Origin: Pseudomonadota bacterium
GTDB lineage: Bacteria > Desulfobacterota > Desulfobulbia > Desulfobulbales > Desulfocapsaceae
Assembly: GCA_023412495.1 (NCBI GenBank)
Contig: JAEYNP010000083.1
Coordinates: 1 to 64,000, forward strand
DNA: 64,000 bases
Direction: 5' to 3'
The notes under the pieces: generated by a model
What the model saw: only the letters and a program-made list of their open reading frames with translations
Databases searched by the model: none
Told to the model about the DNA's origin: nothing
Shown here: positions 22,647 through 31,289 of the stretch, piece by piece
How the letters are laid out: each line of letters starts with the position of its first letter
Numbering within the stretch: the stretch's first letter is position 1
Translations under genes and position numbers: made by a program

Positions 22647-23657
22647 TCAGCAGTTGAAATAACTTCGATACCACTCCACGAATTTGCCGATCCCGTACTC
22701 CAGGGTGGTGCCCGGCTTATATTGGAAGTCCTTCGCCAGGTCGTCCACATCGGCGTAGGTGGCGGGGACGTCACCGGGCTGCATCGGCAGGAAATTCTTT
22801 TCCGCCTTCTTGCCGAGGCAGTCTTCCAGGACTTCGATGTAGCGGAGCAGCTTCTCCTTGTTGTTGTTGCCGATGTTGTAGACCCGGTAGGGACAGTAGG
22901 AGGTGGCAGGGTCGGGGCGGTCGCTTGACCAGTCTTTAGTACCCTCGGGAATCTTGTGGATGACTCGGTAGACGCCCTCGACGATATCGTCGATGTAGGT
23001 GAAATCTCGCTCCATATTGCCGTTGTTGAAAACGTCGATGGGCCGGTTTTCGAGGATCGCCCGGGTGAAGAGGAAGAGCGCCATATCCGGCCGGCCCCAG
23101 GGGCCGTAGACGGTGAAGAACCTCAGGCCGGTGGTGGGCAGGCCGAAGAGATGACTGTAGGTGTGGGCCATCAGCTCGTTGGCCTTTTTCGATGCGGCAT
23201 AGAGCGAAACCGGATGGTCGACATTGTCGTGGACGGAAAAAGGCATCCGGGTGTTCGCCCCGTAGACCGAACTGGACGAGGCGTAGACCAGGTGCTTGAC
23301 CCCCGAGTGTCGGCAACCCTCCAGGATGTTGACGAAACCAACCAGGTTGGTGTCCACGTAGGAGTGGGGATTGATCAGCGAGTAACGCACCCCGGCCTGG
23401 GCAGCGAGGTTCACCACCGCATCGAATTGGTGTTCCCGAAACAGCCCGGCCATCGCCTCCCGGTCGGCCAGCTCGATATTGACGTGGCGGAAGGCGGGAC
23501 CGGCCGCAAGCGCGGCCATGCGGTCCCGTTTCAGCTTTGGATCGTAATAATCGTTGAGATTATCGAGGCCGACAATCTCCGCGCCGCCGACAATGAGTTT
23601 TTGGGCCAGATGGGCGCCAATAAAGCCGGCAGCGCCGGTAATCAGGATTTTTTTCAT
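22647..23657 (-). CDS. UDP-glucuronate 4-epimerase-like NAD-dependent epimerase
   Basis: Extended short-chain dehydrogenase, 336 residues, of the GalE/UDP-glucuronate epimerase group. Visible are the NAD-binding GAAGFIG (8-14), the active-site YAASK (catalytic Tyr and Lys, with SSSSVYG just before it) and [15 protein letters not shown]. The last is typical of UDP-glucuronate 4-epimerases, so the likely reaction is UDP-glucuronate to UDP-galacturonate for surface polysaccharide. I start at MKKILITG (23657); nine extra codons are open upstream. No other polysaccharide genes are nearby. Confidence 0.88.
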   Translation of the reverse strand: MKKILITGAAGFIGAHLAQKLIVGGAEIVGLDNLNDYYDPKLKRDRMAALAAGPAFRHVNIELADREAMAGLFREHQFDAVVNLAAQAGVRYSLINPHSYVDTNLVGFVNILEGCRHSGVKHLVYASSSSVYGANTRMPFSVHDNVDHPVSLYAASKKANELMAHTYSHLFGLPTTGLRFFTVYGPWGRPDMALFLFTRAILENRPIDVFNNGNMERDFTYIDDIVEGVYRVIHKIPEGTKDWSSDRPDPATSYCPYRVYNIGNNNKEKLLRYIEVLEDCLGKKAEKNFLPMQPGDVPATYADVDDLAKDFQYKPGTTLEYGIGKFVEWYRSYFNC

Positions 23658-23742
23658 ATCGTAAAGAGACAATTGACCCTGCATTCAAGATGATAAATGT
23701 TCACTGGTGCGCCTGGTGGATTGTTGTCGGCCTCGACGTCCA

Positions 23743-25014
23743 TCAATCTTCGAAATCGCCCTCCGGCCCCTTGTCGCTGGTGAGCGTCTTGGCCCGCTTG
23801 ACGATCTCCTCCCTGGTCCACTCGGCGGGATTTTCGATTCTCCCCGCCTTCGGCCCCAGATCATATGAGCCCGCTCTCAGAATGGCCTCCTTGGCGAGGC
23901 TGGCCGTACCTTCCGCGTTGAAGACCTTGGTCAGCATGTTATAGACGAAGTCCTCGACGCCCTTGGCCATACGGTCCCGAATAGGTTTTTCCTGGGCGAG
24001 CAGCTGCATCTCGAAGGGCAGGTTGAGGTTCTTGTAGTTGCCGCCCTTCCAGCCGTTCTTGGCGGCATGGTCCACCATCTTCCGCCACATCTCCTCGCTC
24101 ATGCCCTGGCCTTCCAACTTCTTGAAATTGCCTTCGCTGTCCAGGATGGCGTTGCCGTAGTCGTTGACCTCAACGCCCCAGGCGACCATCTGCAGAGCAG
24201 TTGCCACATTGGCCTTGGTGGTGTTGGTCTCCCTGGCAATGGCCCGAAGTTTTTCGGAACTATTGCCGGAGGTGCCGTGCTGGGCGCCGGATACCCCATA
24301 GGGCTTGATGGCCTTGTGGATCTCCGCCGTCAGCTCCACCTGGATACCCAAGCCGCTCGCCTCTAGACCATGGGTAGTACCGTTGTTCAGAGCGATCCAG
24401 TCGGGATGGATGCCGTGGGCGTTGAGCCCCTTGATGAGAAAGGAAGCATCCTCAACCGTCGACAACCCCATATCGCCCTTGATTTCGCCTACTTCGGTTT
24501 CCAGGCCTGCCCAGGCGGGGATGTATTTGTTCAGATCGATATTGGCCAGGAGATTCAGATCGTCCGGCATATGCGAGGCGTCGACAGCGATCGAGGTGAT
24601 CCCCGCGTCGAACATCGAGGGTATCTCCATCCTGGCAAAGGGCAGGTCCGCCTCGCTCTTGATGCCGTAGTGATCGGCGTGGATGGCGACCGGCACGGTG
24701 ATTCCCAACTCGTTGCAGAGGCTGTCCACGTGCATGGCGATGTTGTAGAAGTTCACCGGGCAGTATTTACTCTCGGAGCGGGCGATCTCGATGATCAGCG
24801 CCGCATCGGCCCGCTGGGCGGCCAGCAGAGCGCCCTTTATGATAAAGGAATTGCGGCCGTTGGCCGCCATGGTCATCGCCCGGCCTTTCGCCAGGAGGGC
24901 CCGATCGATCACCTTGCCGCTGACGATCAGGGCTTTGGAGTGGGGGAAACGACGGGTTATGTTCGGGGGTCTGCCAATCTGAATCAGCCTTTCGTATTCT
25001 GCATTCATAGTCAT
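23743..25014 (-). CDS. Class II fructose-bisphosphate aldolase-family protein
   Basis: A 423-residue member of the class II (zinc) aldolase family, longer than the usual 280-360. Family marks include AIHADHYG (metal-binding region, about 115-122), VDASHMP, LETEVGEIKG, LNNGTTHG and the SGAQHGTSG loop. It probably splits or forms fructose 1,6-bisphosphate, but the divergent, long C-terminal part (after about residue 300) leaves the substrate open. AGGAGGTGC lies ahead of the ATG at 25014. The spacer before it carries repeat copy B. Confidence 0.82.
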   Translation of the reverse strand: MTMNAEYERLIQIGRPPNITRRFPHSKALIVSGKVIDRALLAKGRAMTMAANGRNSFIIKGALLAAQRADAALIIEIARSESKYCPVNFYNIAMHVDSLCNELGITVPVAIHADHYGIKSEADLPFARMEIPSMFDAGITSIAVDASHMPDDLNLLANIDLNKYIPAWAGLETEVGEIKGDMGLSTVEDASFLIKGLNAHGIHPDWIALNNGTTHGLEASGLGIQVELTAEIHKAIKPYGVSGAQHGTSGNSSEKLRAIARETNTTKANVATALQMVAWGVEVNDYGNAILDSEGNFKKLEGQGMSEEMWRKMVDHAAKNGWKGGNYKNLNLPFEMQLLAQEKPIRDRMAKGVEDFVYNMLTKVFNAEGTASLAKEAILRAGSYDLGPKAGRIENPAEWTREEIVKRAKTLTSDKGPEGDFED

Positions 25015-25086
25015 GAAGCACCTCCTGTATTAATCCTGATTTCCCTTGTCCGGCGCCTGGCGTAGGAGCAAGGGATACTTGTAAAA

Positions 25087-25162
25087 ACGATTTTGCCCCC
25101 CACAAGGGGGGATAAATACCTTCACGAAATTCTTTTAAAAGAAAGAATTTCTAAGGTTCTAA
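25087..25162 (-). repeat. Repeat family copy B
   Basis: Read on the minus strand: CTTAGAAAT, AAAGAATTTCGTGAAG, TATT and a hairpin of six C and six G around TTGT. This is the same order as copy A (13603-13672). It lies between the end of tatC and the start of the aldolase gene, so it may sit in the aldolase leader. Confidence 0.5.
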
Positions 25163-25203
25163 AAACTCCTTTCTTTATAATCCAAGAAAGGCAAGAAATC
25201 CAG

Positions 25204-25749
25204 TTAGGACTCCTTTTCCGGGACTTCTTTCCCCTCCTCGATCACGGGAGTGGAAAAACCCGCGAAACCCTTGCGCCCGAACAGCCAGACCGCCACCACG
25301 CTGATCTCGTAGAGCACCATGAGGGGCACGGCCATCATCAGCTGGTTGACCACATCGGGCGTGGGCGTGAGGATGGCGGCCACTATAAAATCGATGAGGA
25401 TGGCGTACTTGCGGTTGCGGTTCAAAAAGCCCACGTCGATCAGGCCAGCCTTGGCCAGGAAGACCATGAAGATCGGCATCTCGAAGATTACCCCGAAGGC
25501 CAGCAGGAGCCGCGTGGCGAGGCTGAAATACTCGCTCACCGCCGGCAGTGAGGTGAGAAATTCGTTGCTGTACCCAACTAGGAACTTGAATGCGGGAGGA
25601 AAAACCACGAAATAACCGAAAGCCGCGCCGCCCACGAAACAGCAGGTGGAGAGGATCGAAAAGGGGATCAGCACCCGTTTTTCATGGCTGTACAGTCCTG
25701 GCGCCACGAAGCGCCAGATCTGCGAGAAGATCACCGGGCTCGCGAGCAA
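25204..25749 (-). CDS. tatC: Sec-independent protein translocase TatC, C-terminal part (frameshifted)
   Basis: Helices 2-6 of TatC, the twin-arginine signal receptor in the inner membrane. LLASPVIFSQIWRF, VAPGLYSHEKR and the late segments LLAFGVIFEMP and LTPTPDVVNQ are family-typical. The segment continues exactly from the upstream part if one T is added to a nine-T run (25779-25787 on the plus strand as nine A). Between the two open parts the sequence then reads YLKLALVCGV, as expected for TatC. A single missing base in a homopolymer suggests sequencing error or slippage rather than decay. Confidence 0.85.
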   Translation of the reverse strand: MLASPVIFSQIWRFVAPGLYSHEKRVLIPFSILSTCCFVGGAAFGYFVVFPPAFKFLVGYSNEFLTSLPAVSEYFSLATRLLLAFGVIFEMPIFMVFLAKAGLIDVGFLNRNRKYAILIDFIVAAILTPTPDVVNQLMMAVPLMVLYEISVVAVWLFGRKGFAGFSTPVIEEGKEVPEKES

Positions 25750-25772
25750 TACGCCGCAGACCAGCGCGAGCT

Positions 25773-26006
25773 TTAGATAAAAAAAAACCCTTCCTGGTAG
25801 GATGTGAAGATGAGGGAAGTGTCTGCCGGCAGCACCTCGGTGAGAGGCTTGAAGAACCAGGTACCGATCGGCTGGATCACCGCATACGAGGCGCAGAAGC
25901 CGATAAAGACCGCGACGAACGAGACGATGAGACAGGAACGGAGTTCCCTCAGGTGCTCCGTCAGCGCCTGCTTCTCGAAATTATCGCTTTGCTCTTCAGT
26001 GCTCAT
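25773..26006 (-). CDS. tatC: TatC, N-terminal part (frameshifted)
   Basis: The first 77 residues of TatC: the cytoplasmic N-terminus with the signal-peptide-binding HLRELR motif (18-23), the first membrane helix (about 26-48) and the periplasmic FTSYQEGFFF segment, where the frame runs off at the homopolymer. The complete gene would span 25204-26006. Twin-arginine transport carries folded metalloproteins such as hydrogenases and formate dehydrogenases, fitting an anaerobe. No tatA/tatB is adjacent. Confidence 0.85.
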   Translation of the reverse strand: MSTEEQSDNFEKQALTEHLRELRSCLIVSFVAVFIGFCASYAVIQPIGTWFFKPLTEVLPADTSLIFTSYQEGFFFI

Positions 26007-26041
26007 ATGGCATATACCTTGAAAAATGCTCCAAATAGCTC

Positions 26042-26115
26042 CGCAAGGGGACTCTTTTCAGTGCCCCCTTGCGAGGCACTTAGGTTCTTGTTTAAGTACC
26101 TTGACGAAACCCTGA
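26042..26115 (-). repeat. Repeat family copy C (diverged) with hairpin
   Basis: Minus-strand reading gives TTTCGTCAAGGTACTTA, close to copy B (TTTCGTGAAGGTATTTA), then AGAACCTAAG and a hairpin with stem CGCAAGGGG/CCCCTTGCG (26042-26073). It lies in the leader of tatC. The modules are ordered differently from copies A and B, so membership is less certain. Confidence 0.4.
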
Positions 26116-26243
26116 AAATTTATGAGGCACAGAACGGGTTCGGAATTGTCCTCAATACCATCTGTGGACATTTTTGACAAGACGTTGTAAGGCCTTACCC
26201 ATTCGGATCACATTTCACCCACACGCCGCGACGGAGAAAATCC

Positions 26244-26567
26244 TTGTCCACACCAAACTGGTTTGTCTATATCCTCCGCTGCCGGGACGGAACCTACTAC
26301 ACCGGCATCACCACCGACCTTACGAGACGGCTCACGGAGCATAACGCCGGTTTGGGGGCGAAATACACCCGGCCCCGCCGACCCATAGCCCTGGTCTACA
26401 GCGAGCCCACCATCTCCCGCTCGGCGGCAGCCAGGCGGGAGTATCAGATCAAGAGGTTGACTCCGGCCGGCAAGAAAAAACTGATCGAGGATAACCCGGC
26501 TGCCCCTGCAGACAATTCTATTTTCTTGCTCGAAGCGTCACCCGCCGAGTCCCGATCAGGCAAATGA
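26244..26567 (+). CDS. GIY-YIG endonuclease-domain protein (YhbQ-like)
   Basis: A 107-residue single-domain GIY-YIG protein. The motif reads YILRCRDGTYYTGIT (about 9-23), followed by the conserved R of DLTRRLTEHN and a KYTRPRRP segment. Stand-alone proteins of this type are annotated as YhbQ/UPF0213 and may act in DNA repair, but their role is poorly known. The start is a TTG with GGAG seven bases ahead. Its 3' end overlaps the convergent MetE-like gene by 12 bases. Confidence 0.85.
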   Translation: MSTPNWFVYILRCRDGTYYTGITTDLTRRLTEHNAGLGAKYTRPRRPIALVYSEPTISRSAAARREYQIKRLTPAGKKKLIEDNPAAPADNSIFLLEASPAESRSGK

Positions 26568-27620
26568 GCCCCGAATCTTTTCCGAGACTTCCCTTGTCAA
26601 CTCCAGGACCTTCTCCGCCTGGGCCCGCGACACCGCACCGGTCCCGCAGCTCGGGGTGATGAGGGTCTGGGCGAAGACCCGCTCCCGGTCGATGCCGATG
26701 GCCTGCAGCTGCTCGGTCTGCCAAAACCATTTAGCTACCAGCGAATCGGTGGTCTCCATATCGATGTATTCCGGCGCCGTCGGCACGATGCCGCTTGCCA
26801 GAACCCCGCCCCTCGCAAAGAATTGAACCAGATGGTCCTTATACAATACCAGCTTATCGAAGAAGGAATAAGCGTCGTAGCTGACAATATCGACCCCGGA
26901 ATCAAAGATCACCGGCCACTCGGTGTTGGCGCAGACGTGCACGCCGGTGAGGCCGTTCTCCTCCCGCACCGCGGCAAAGACCTCGGCAAAGCAGGTGAGG
27001 ATATCCTCGGTGGTTATGGTGATAAATGCGGAAGAACCCAGGCCGGCGAGCCCCGGCTCATCGAAAAAGACCAAGGATCTCTCACAGATTTCCGTCATTT
27101 TTCGGGCCTGCCACCTGGCCTTCAGGGCAAGATGCTTGACAGCCGCATCCCGCAGTTGGTCGTTGTAAAAAATCGCCCGGCCCGACTGGTCGACCAGGCT
27201 GGTGCAGAAGGTGATTGGCCCGGTAATCTGGCCCTTCAGGCCGATCGGGTTGCCCCTCTTGTCGGCCAACTCCAAGAAGGCATAGAAGCCACGGGCGACC
27301 TCGCGAGGCAGTAGAAAGCGCGAGGTCTCGAGAGGCGCCGCGCCCTCGGTCACCATAAGGTACTCTTCATAGAAGGCCAGGACTTCTTCCTCGAAATGCG
27401 GACTCTCCGTGTCGACGAAGACCTTGCCGTCCTGTTCCCTCACACCGGGCAGCCCCTGCAGAAACTGCAGAAGCATTCCCTCCTCGCGATAGGCCGGCAG
27501 CTGCGGCCAGATGGGCAAGTCCGGGGTGTACTTGAAAATCAGTTCGGCCGCTTCGGCATGGTCGGTCAGCGGCAGACTGCCTATGAGCAGGGGAAGGCAA
27601 TTCGGTGTGAACGGGAGCAT
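26556..27620 (-). CDS. Short cobalamin-independent methionine synthase-like protein (MetE C-terminal type)
   Basis: A 354-residue protein with only the C-terminal barrel of MetE (full MetE has about 750 residues), like archaeal and core MetE proteins. The zinc site is partly visible: HVC (H and C) and the late cysteine in TPSCGTG. The position of the usual glutamate ligand appears to be the D of VSYDAY, a variation. Core MetE proteins are thought to take methyl groups from methylcobalamin or a corrinoid protein rather than from folate, which would fit the methyl-branch genes 5 kb away. Reaction and methyl donor are inferred. AAGG lies before the start. Confidence 0.72.
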   Translation of the reverse strand: MLPFTPNCLPLLIGSLPLTDHAEAAELIFKYTPDLPIWPQLPAYREEGMLLQFLQGLPGVREQDGKVFVDTESPHFEEEVLAFYEEYLMVTEGAAPLETSRFLLPREVARGFYAFLELADKRGNPIGLKGQITGPITFCTSLVDQSGRAIFYNDQLRDAAVKHLALKARWQARKMTEICERSLVFFDEPGLAGLGSSAFITITTEDILTCFAEVFAAVREENGLTGVHVCANTEWPVIFDSGVDIVSYDAYSFFDKLVLYKDHLVQFFARGGVLASGIVPTAPEYIDMETTDSLVAKWFWQTEQLQAIGIDRERVFAQTLITPSCGTGAVSRAQAEKVLELTREVSEKIRGSFA

Positions 27621-27778
27621 GAACGGGTACCTTGCATAAGCTGTTGAAAAAAGAAAGTGGTTCGGAGAGCCAACAAAGTAATACCAATGGCGAAAATGTC
27701 ACTGTTCTTTTTCGTGCGATCGCTTGTCGCAGGGAACGCTTATCCGGATTGGTCGTCATCCGAGGGGGAGAAAGCGGG

Positions 27779-28972
27779 TTACCTGTTCACTAGATGGCTT
27801 ACGGCTTTCTCCAGCCCGTCCAGGGAGAGTTCGAACATCGGGAAGACCGTGCGGATGACATTGATAGTATGGGTATAGGACCAGTGGCCTTCGGGGATGG
27901 GGTTCAGCCAGATGGTGTGGCTGAAGATCGCGGCGAGAAAGCGGAGCTGCTCGATGGAGGGTCTGCCGCTGCGCTCAAAGGCGTAGATGGAACCGTCGGT
28001 GGCCATCAGTTCGTAGGGGGCCATGCTGGCGTCGCCGACGATGATCAGCCGGGTATCCGGGTCGAGTTTGACGAAATTCTTGATCGGCTCCGGGCGCTTG
28101 TAGCGGGCCGGGTCCTCCCACAGCAGATCGTAGATGGTGTTGTGGAAGAAGTAGGTCTTGAGGTCCTTGAACTGGGATTTCGAATAATTGAACAGGGTCT
28201 GGACCAGCTCGACGTAGGGCTCCATTGACCAGCCGCCGTTGTCGATGGCGAGGATCACCTTGAGGCGGTCGACGATGCCCCGGTCGAATACCATTTCGAT
28301 ATCTCCGCCATTTTTCATGGTCCGATAAATGGTCTGGTCGATATTGAGCTGGTCCTTCACCCCATGGGGCACGAGATTGCGCAACCGTTTCAGAGCCTCG
28401 CCCATCGAGCTGCGGGTAAGCACCGCCCGGGCGGAATAATCCCGGTAGCGCCGCTCACCGGCCACCTTCACCGCCGAACGGCTGTGAGAGGCACCGCCGA
28501 TACGTAAGCCACCGGGATGATGACCCGAATGGCCGACCGGCGAGGTGCCGCCGGTGCCGATCCACCTCGAGCCGCCGTCGTGCCGGCCGTCCTGGTCACG
28601 CAGGCGGGCCTTGAAGTAGTCGAGCAGCTCGTCCGGGCTCATTGCAGTCAGCTTCTTCTCATCGACGCCCAGGGCCAGGGCAAGTTCCTTGGGACTTTTC
28701 AGCCACTCCTGGAGCAGGCTGCTCGCCAGCAGGTCGAAGGTCTCCTCGTCGTCCGCGGCAGGCAATTCCACGCCCTCGAAGACGTGGGCGAAGACCTGGT
28801 CGTAGAGGTCGAAGTACTTCTCGCTCTTGATCAGGACGGTCCGGGCGGTTGTGTAGAAATCGTCGACGGTGCGGACGAGATCGCCGTCCATCGCCCGGTG
28901 CAGGGTGAGGAAGGAGGTGGGGCTGACCGGGATGCCGACTTCCTTCAGCTGATAGAAAAAGTCAACGAACAT
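27779..28972 (-). CDS. VWA (CoxE-like) protein paired with MoxR
   Basis: A 397-residue cytosolic protein with an alpha-helical N-terminal half, a glycine- and histidine-rich middle (about 150-180) and a C-terminal von Willebrand A domain. The metal site, normally DxSxS, reads DNGGWSM, which lacks the first Ser. Such proteins act with MoxR ATPases as metal-insertion or assembly chaperones; the client is unknown. I start at MFVDFFYQ (28972), which lies just after moxR ends; 12 further open codons upstream would overlap it. Confidence 0.78.
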   Translation of the reverse strand: MFVDFFYQLKEVGIPVSPTSFLTLHRAMDGDLVRTVDDFYTTARTVLIKSEKYFDLYDQVFAHVFEGVELPAADDEETFDLLASSLLQEWLKSPKELALALGVDEKKLTAMSPDELLDYFKARLRDQDGRHDGGSRWIGTGGTSPVGHSGHHPGGLRIGGASHSRSAVKVAGERRYRDYSARAVLTRSSMGEALKRLRNLVPHGVKDQLNIDQTIYRTMKNGGDIEMVFDRGIVDRLKVILAIDNGGWSMEPYVELVQTLFNYSKSQFKDLKTYFFHNTIYDLLWEDPARYKRPEPIKNFVKLDPDTRLIIVGDASMAPYELMATDGSIYAFERSGRPSIEQLRFLAAIFSHTIWLNPIPEGHWSYTHTINVIRTVFPMFELSLDGLEKAVSHLVNR

Positions 28973-28985
28973 GGGGCAGCCGTTT

Positions 28986-29828
28986 TCAGAAGAACCGCCG
29001 CTTGGCAAGGCCGTTCGCCGACCGCTGGTAATCCCCGCTCTTCTTGAAGAGCACGCCCAGGTAGGGGATCTCCTTCTTCAGCCGTTCGCCGTCCTTGAAG
29101 TCGGGGTCGGCGGACAGGGCCCTGATCCAGTTGATCAGCTCCCGGGTTGCCGGTTTTTTCTCGACCCCGTCGATGTTTCGCAGCTCATAGAAGGTGGCGA
29201 TGGCGTTATCGGCCAGCTTGCGATCGAGCCTGGGGAAATGGACGGAGATGATGTTGCGCATCATCTTCGGATCAGGGAAGGCGATGTGGTGGAAATTGCA
29301 CCGTCCAAGGAAGGGGTCGGATAAATCTTTCTTGGCATTGGAGGTGATGACTATCACCGGCCGGTGCCTTGCCCGCACCGTCTCGTCCGTCTCGATGATG
29401 TCGAACTGCATCTGGTCGAGGACATCCAGCATGTCGTCCTGGAACTCCGTTTCCGCCTTGTCGATCTCGTCGATCAACAGCACAGAGCGCTCATCGGCCA
29501 CAAAAGATTGACCGATCTTGCCCATCTTGATGTACTCCTTGATGTTGCTGACATCGCGGCTGGAGTCGCCGAACCGGCTGTCGTTGAGGCGGGTCAGGGT
29601 GTCATACTGGTAAAGCGCCTCGACCAGCTTCATGCTCGATTTAACATTCAGAATGATGAGCGGCATGCGGAGCGCCTCCGCAATGGCATGGGCCAGCATG
29701 GTCTTGCCGGTGCCGGGCTCGCCCTTGAGCAGGAGGGGCATCTCCAGGGCCATGGAGACGTTGACGATCTTCGCCAACTCTTGATCGAGTACATATTTCG
29801 CCGCACCGGTGAAAGAGGAAGGGTTCAT
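28986..29828 (-). CDS. MoxR-family AAA+ ATPase
   Basis: A 280-residue AAA+ ATPase. Walker A is GEPGTGKT (36-43), Walker B LLIDEIDK, sensor 1 VITSNAKKDL, followed by an arginine finger region (LGRCNFH). It is immediately upstream of the VWA gene, the usual MoxR-VWA pair, which remodels or activates metalloenzymes. It has a good sigma-70-like promoter 50 bases ahead of the start. Confidence 0.88.
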   Translation of the reverse strand: MNPSSFTGAAKYVLDQELAKIVNVSMALEMPLLLKGEPGTGKTMLAHAIAEALRMPLIILNVKSSMKLVEALYQYDTLTRLNDSRFGDSSRDVSNIKEYIKMGKIGQSFVADERSVLLIDEIDKAETEFQDDMLDVLDQMQFDIIETDETVRARHRPVIVITSNAKKDLSDPFLGRCNFHHIAFPDPKMMRNIISVHFPRLDRKLADNAIATFYELRNIDGVEKKPATRELINWIRALSADPDFKDGERLKKEIPYLGVLFKKSGDYQRSANGLAKRRFF

Positions 29829-29878
29829 TTCAAGCCTCTATGTTTCGATTGCTTTTCTGAATATCAACTGTTGTGAAA

Positions 29879-29907
29879 TGTATACTATCAAATCACGTAA
29901 ACGTAAA
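29879..29907 (-). promoter_or_regulatory. Sigma-70-like promoter for moxR-VWA
   Basis: Reading the minus strand, -35 TTTACG (29902-29907), a 17-base spacer and -10 TATACA (29879-29884), about 50 bases before the moxR start. The -35 is two bases off consensus (TTGACA) and the -10 two off. Confidence 0.5.
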
Positions 29908-30034
29908 GGTCTATAGAAAGAGGAAAGACACCGATTCGCAGACATGTCCGAGCATCGAGCGATAATGGGAGGACCGGATGGCGAGGCAGACTCTTCAGCC
30001 AAGACCAAAGGAGGAGGGAAATTCTGAGCGACGC

Positions 30035-30067
30035 AAAAATGGCCGCCGGAAAAAGCCTCCGGCGGCC
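30035..30067 (-). terminator. Rho-independent terminator of icd
   Basis: Ten-base GC-rich stem GGCCGCCGGA/TCCGGCGGCC (30041-30067) begins eight bases beyond the icd stop and is followed, on the minus strand, by ATTTTTG. Confidence 0.85.
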
Positions 30068-30074
30068 GGGAGCG

Positions 30075-31289
30075 TTATCTCATGGCCTGCTGCAAATTCT
30101 CATCCAGCTTAGCCAGAAAATCCTCGGTGGTAAGCCACCCCTGGCCCTCGCCGACCAGGAGGGCGAGGTCCTTGGTCATGAAGCCGGACTCGACGGTCTT
30201 GATGCACACGTCTTCGAGCGTCTCGGCAAAGCGCTGGACCTCGGGCGTCCCGTCGAACTTGCCGCGGTACCACAACCCCCTCGTCCAGGCGAAGATCGAG
30301 GCGATGGGGTTGGTGGAGGTCGCTTTGCCCTTCTGGTGCTCGCGGTAATGACGGGTGACGGTGCCGTGGGCGGCCTCCGCCTCGACGGTGTCGCCGCTCT
30401 CGGTCATCAGCACCGAGGTCATGAGCCCGAGGGAGCCAAAGCCCTGCGCCACCGTATCCGACTGGACGTCGCCGTCGTAGTTCTTGCAGGCCCAGACGAA
30501 GCCGCCGGGCCACTTGAGGGCGGAGGCGACCATGTCATCGATCAGCCGATGCTCGTATGTGATACCCGCGACCCGGAAGCGGTCGGCGAATTCGCTGTCG
30601 TAGACTTCCTGGAAGATGTCCTTGAACCGGCCGTCGTACTGTTTCAGGATGGTGTTTTTGGTCGACAGGTAGACCGGCCAGCCGAGATTGAGGCCGTAAT
30701 TCATACACGACCGGGCAAAACCGCGAATCGAGTCATCGAGGTTGTACATGCCCATGGCGCAGCCGGGACCGTTGAACCTGAAAACCTCGAATTCGCAGGC
30801 CTCCCCGCCGTCGTCCGGTTCGAACTTCATGGTCAGCCGGCCCGGACCGCGCACGCAGAAGTCGGTGGCCCGGTACTGGTCGCCGAAGGCATGGCGACCT
30901 ATGACGATGGGCTGGGTCCAGCCGGGCACCAGCCGCGGGATATTGGAGCAGATGATCGGCTGGCGGAAGACCGTGCCGCCGATGATGTTGCGGATGGTGC
31001 CGTTCGGCGATTTCCACATCTGCTTGAGACCGAACTCCGCAACCCTCACCTCGTCGGGTGTGATGGTCGCGCACTTGACGCCGACCTTGTGCTCCCGGAT
31101 AGCCTCCGCAGCCTCAACCGTCACCTGATCGTCGGTAGCGTCGCGGTTCTGCACCGAGAGATCGTAGTACTTCAGATCGATATCCAAATAGGGCAGGATG
31201 AGTTTGTCCTTGATGAACCGCCAGATGATCCGGGTCATTTCGTCGCCGTCCAACTCGACCACCGGCTTTTTAACTTTTATTTTCTCCAT
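30075..31289 (-). CDS. icd: NADP-dependent isocitrate dehydrogenase (type II, eukaryote-like)
   Basis: Oxidises isocitrate to 2-oxoglutarate with NADP+. The 404 residues follow the type II homodimeric form (start [23 protein letters not shown], with [18 protein letters not shown] and [20 protein letters not shown]), not the E. coli type I form. The same type was described from the delta-proteobacterium Desulfotalea psychrophila. It is a stand-alone gene with its own terminator. It links to biosynthetic 2-oxoglutarate supply or an oxidative TCA cycle. Confidence 0.95.
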   Translation of the reverse strand: MEKIKVKKPVVELDGDEMTRIIWRFIKDKLILPYLDIDLKYYDLSVQNRDATDDQVTVEAAEAIREHKVGVKCATITPDEVRVAEFGLKQMWKSPNGTIRNIIGGTVFRQPIICSNIPRLVPGWTQPIVIGRHAFGDQYRATDFCVRGPGRLTMKFEPDDGGEACEFEVFRFNGPGCAMGMYNLDDSIRGFARSCMNYGLNLGWPVYLSTKNTILKQYDGRFKDIFQEVYDSEFADRFRVAGITYEHRLIDDMVASALKWPGGFVWACKNYDGDVQSDTVAQGFGSLGLMTSVLMTESGDTVEAEAAHGTVTRHYREHQKGKATSTNPIASIFAWTRGLWYRGKFDGTPEVQRFAETLEDVCIKTVESGFMTKDLALLVGEGQGWLTTEDFLAKLDENLQQAMR

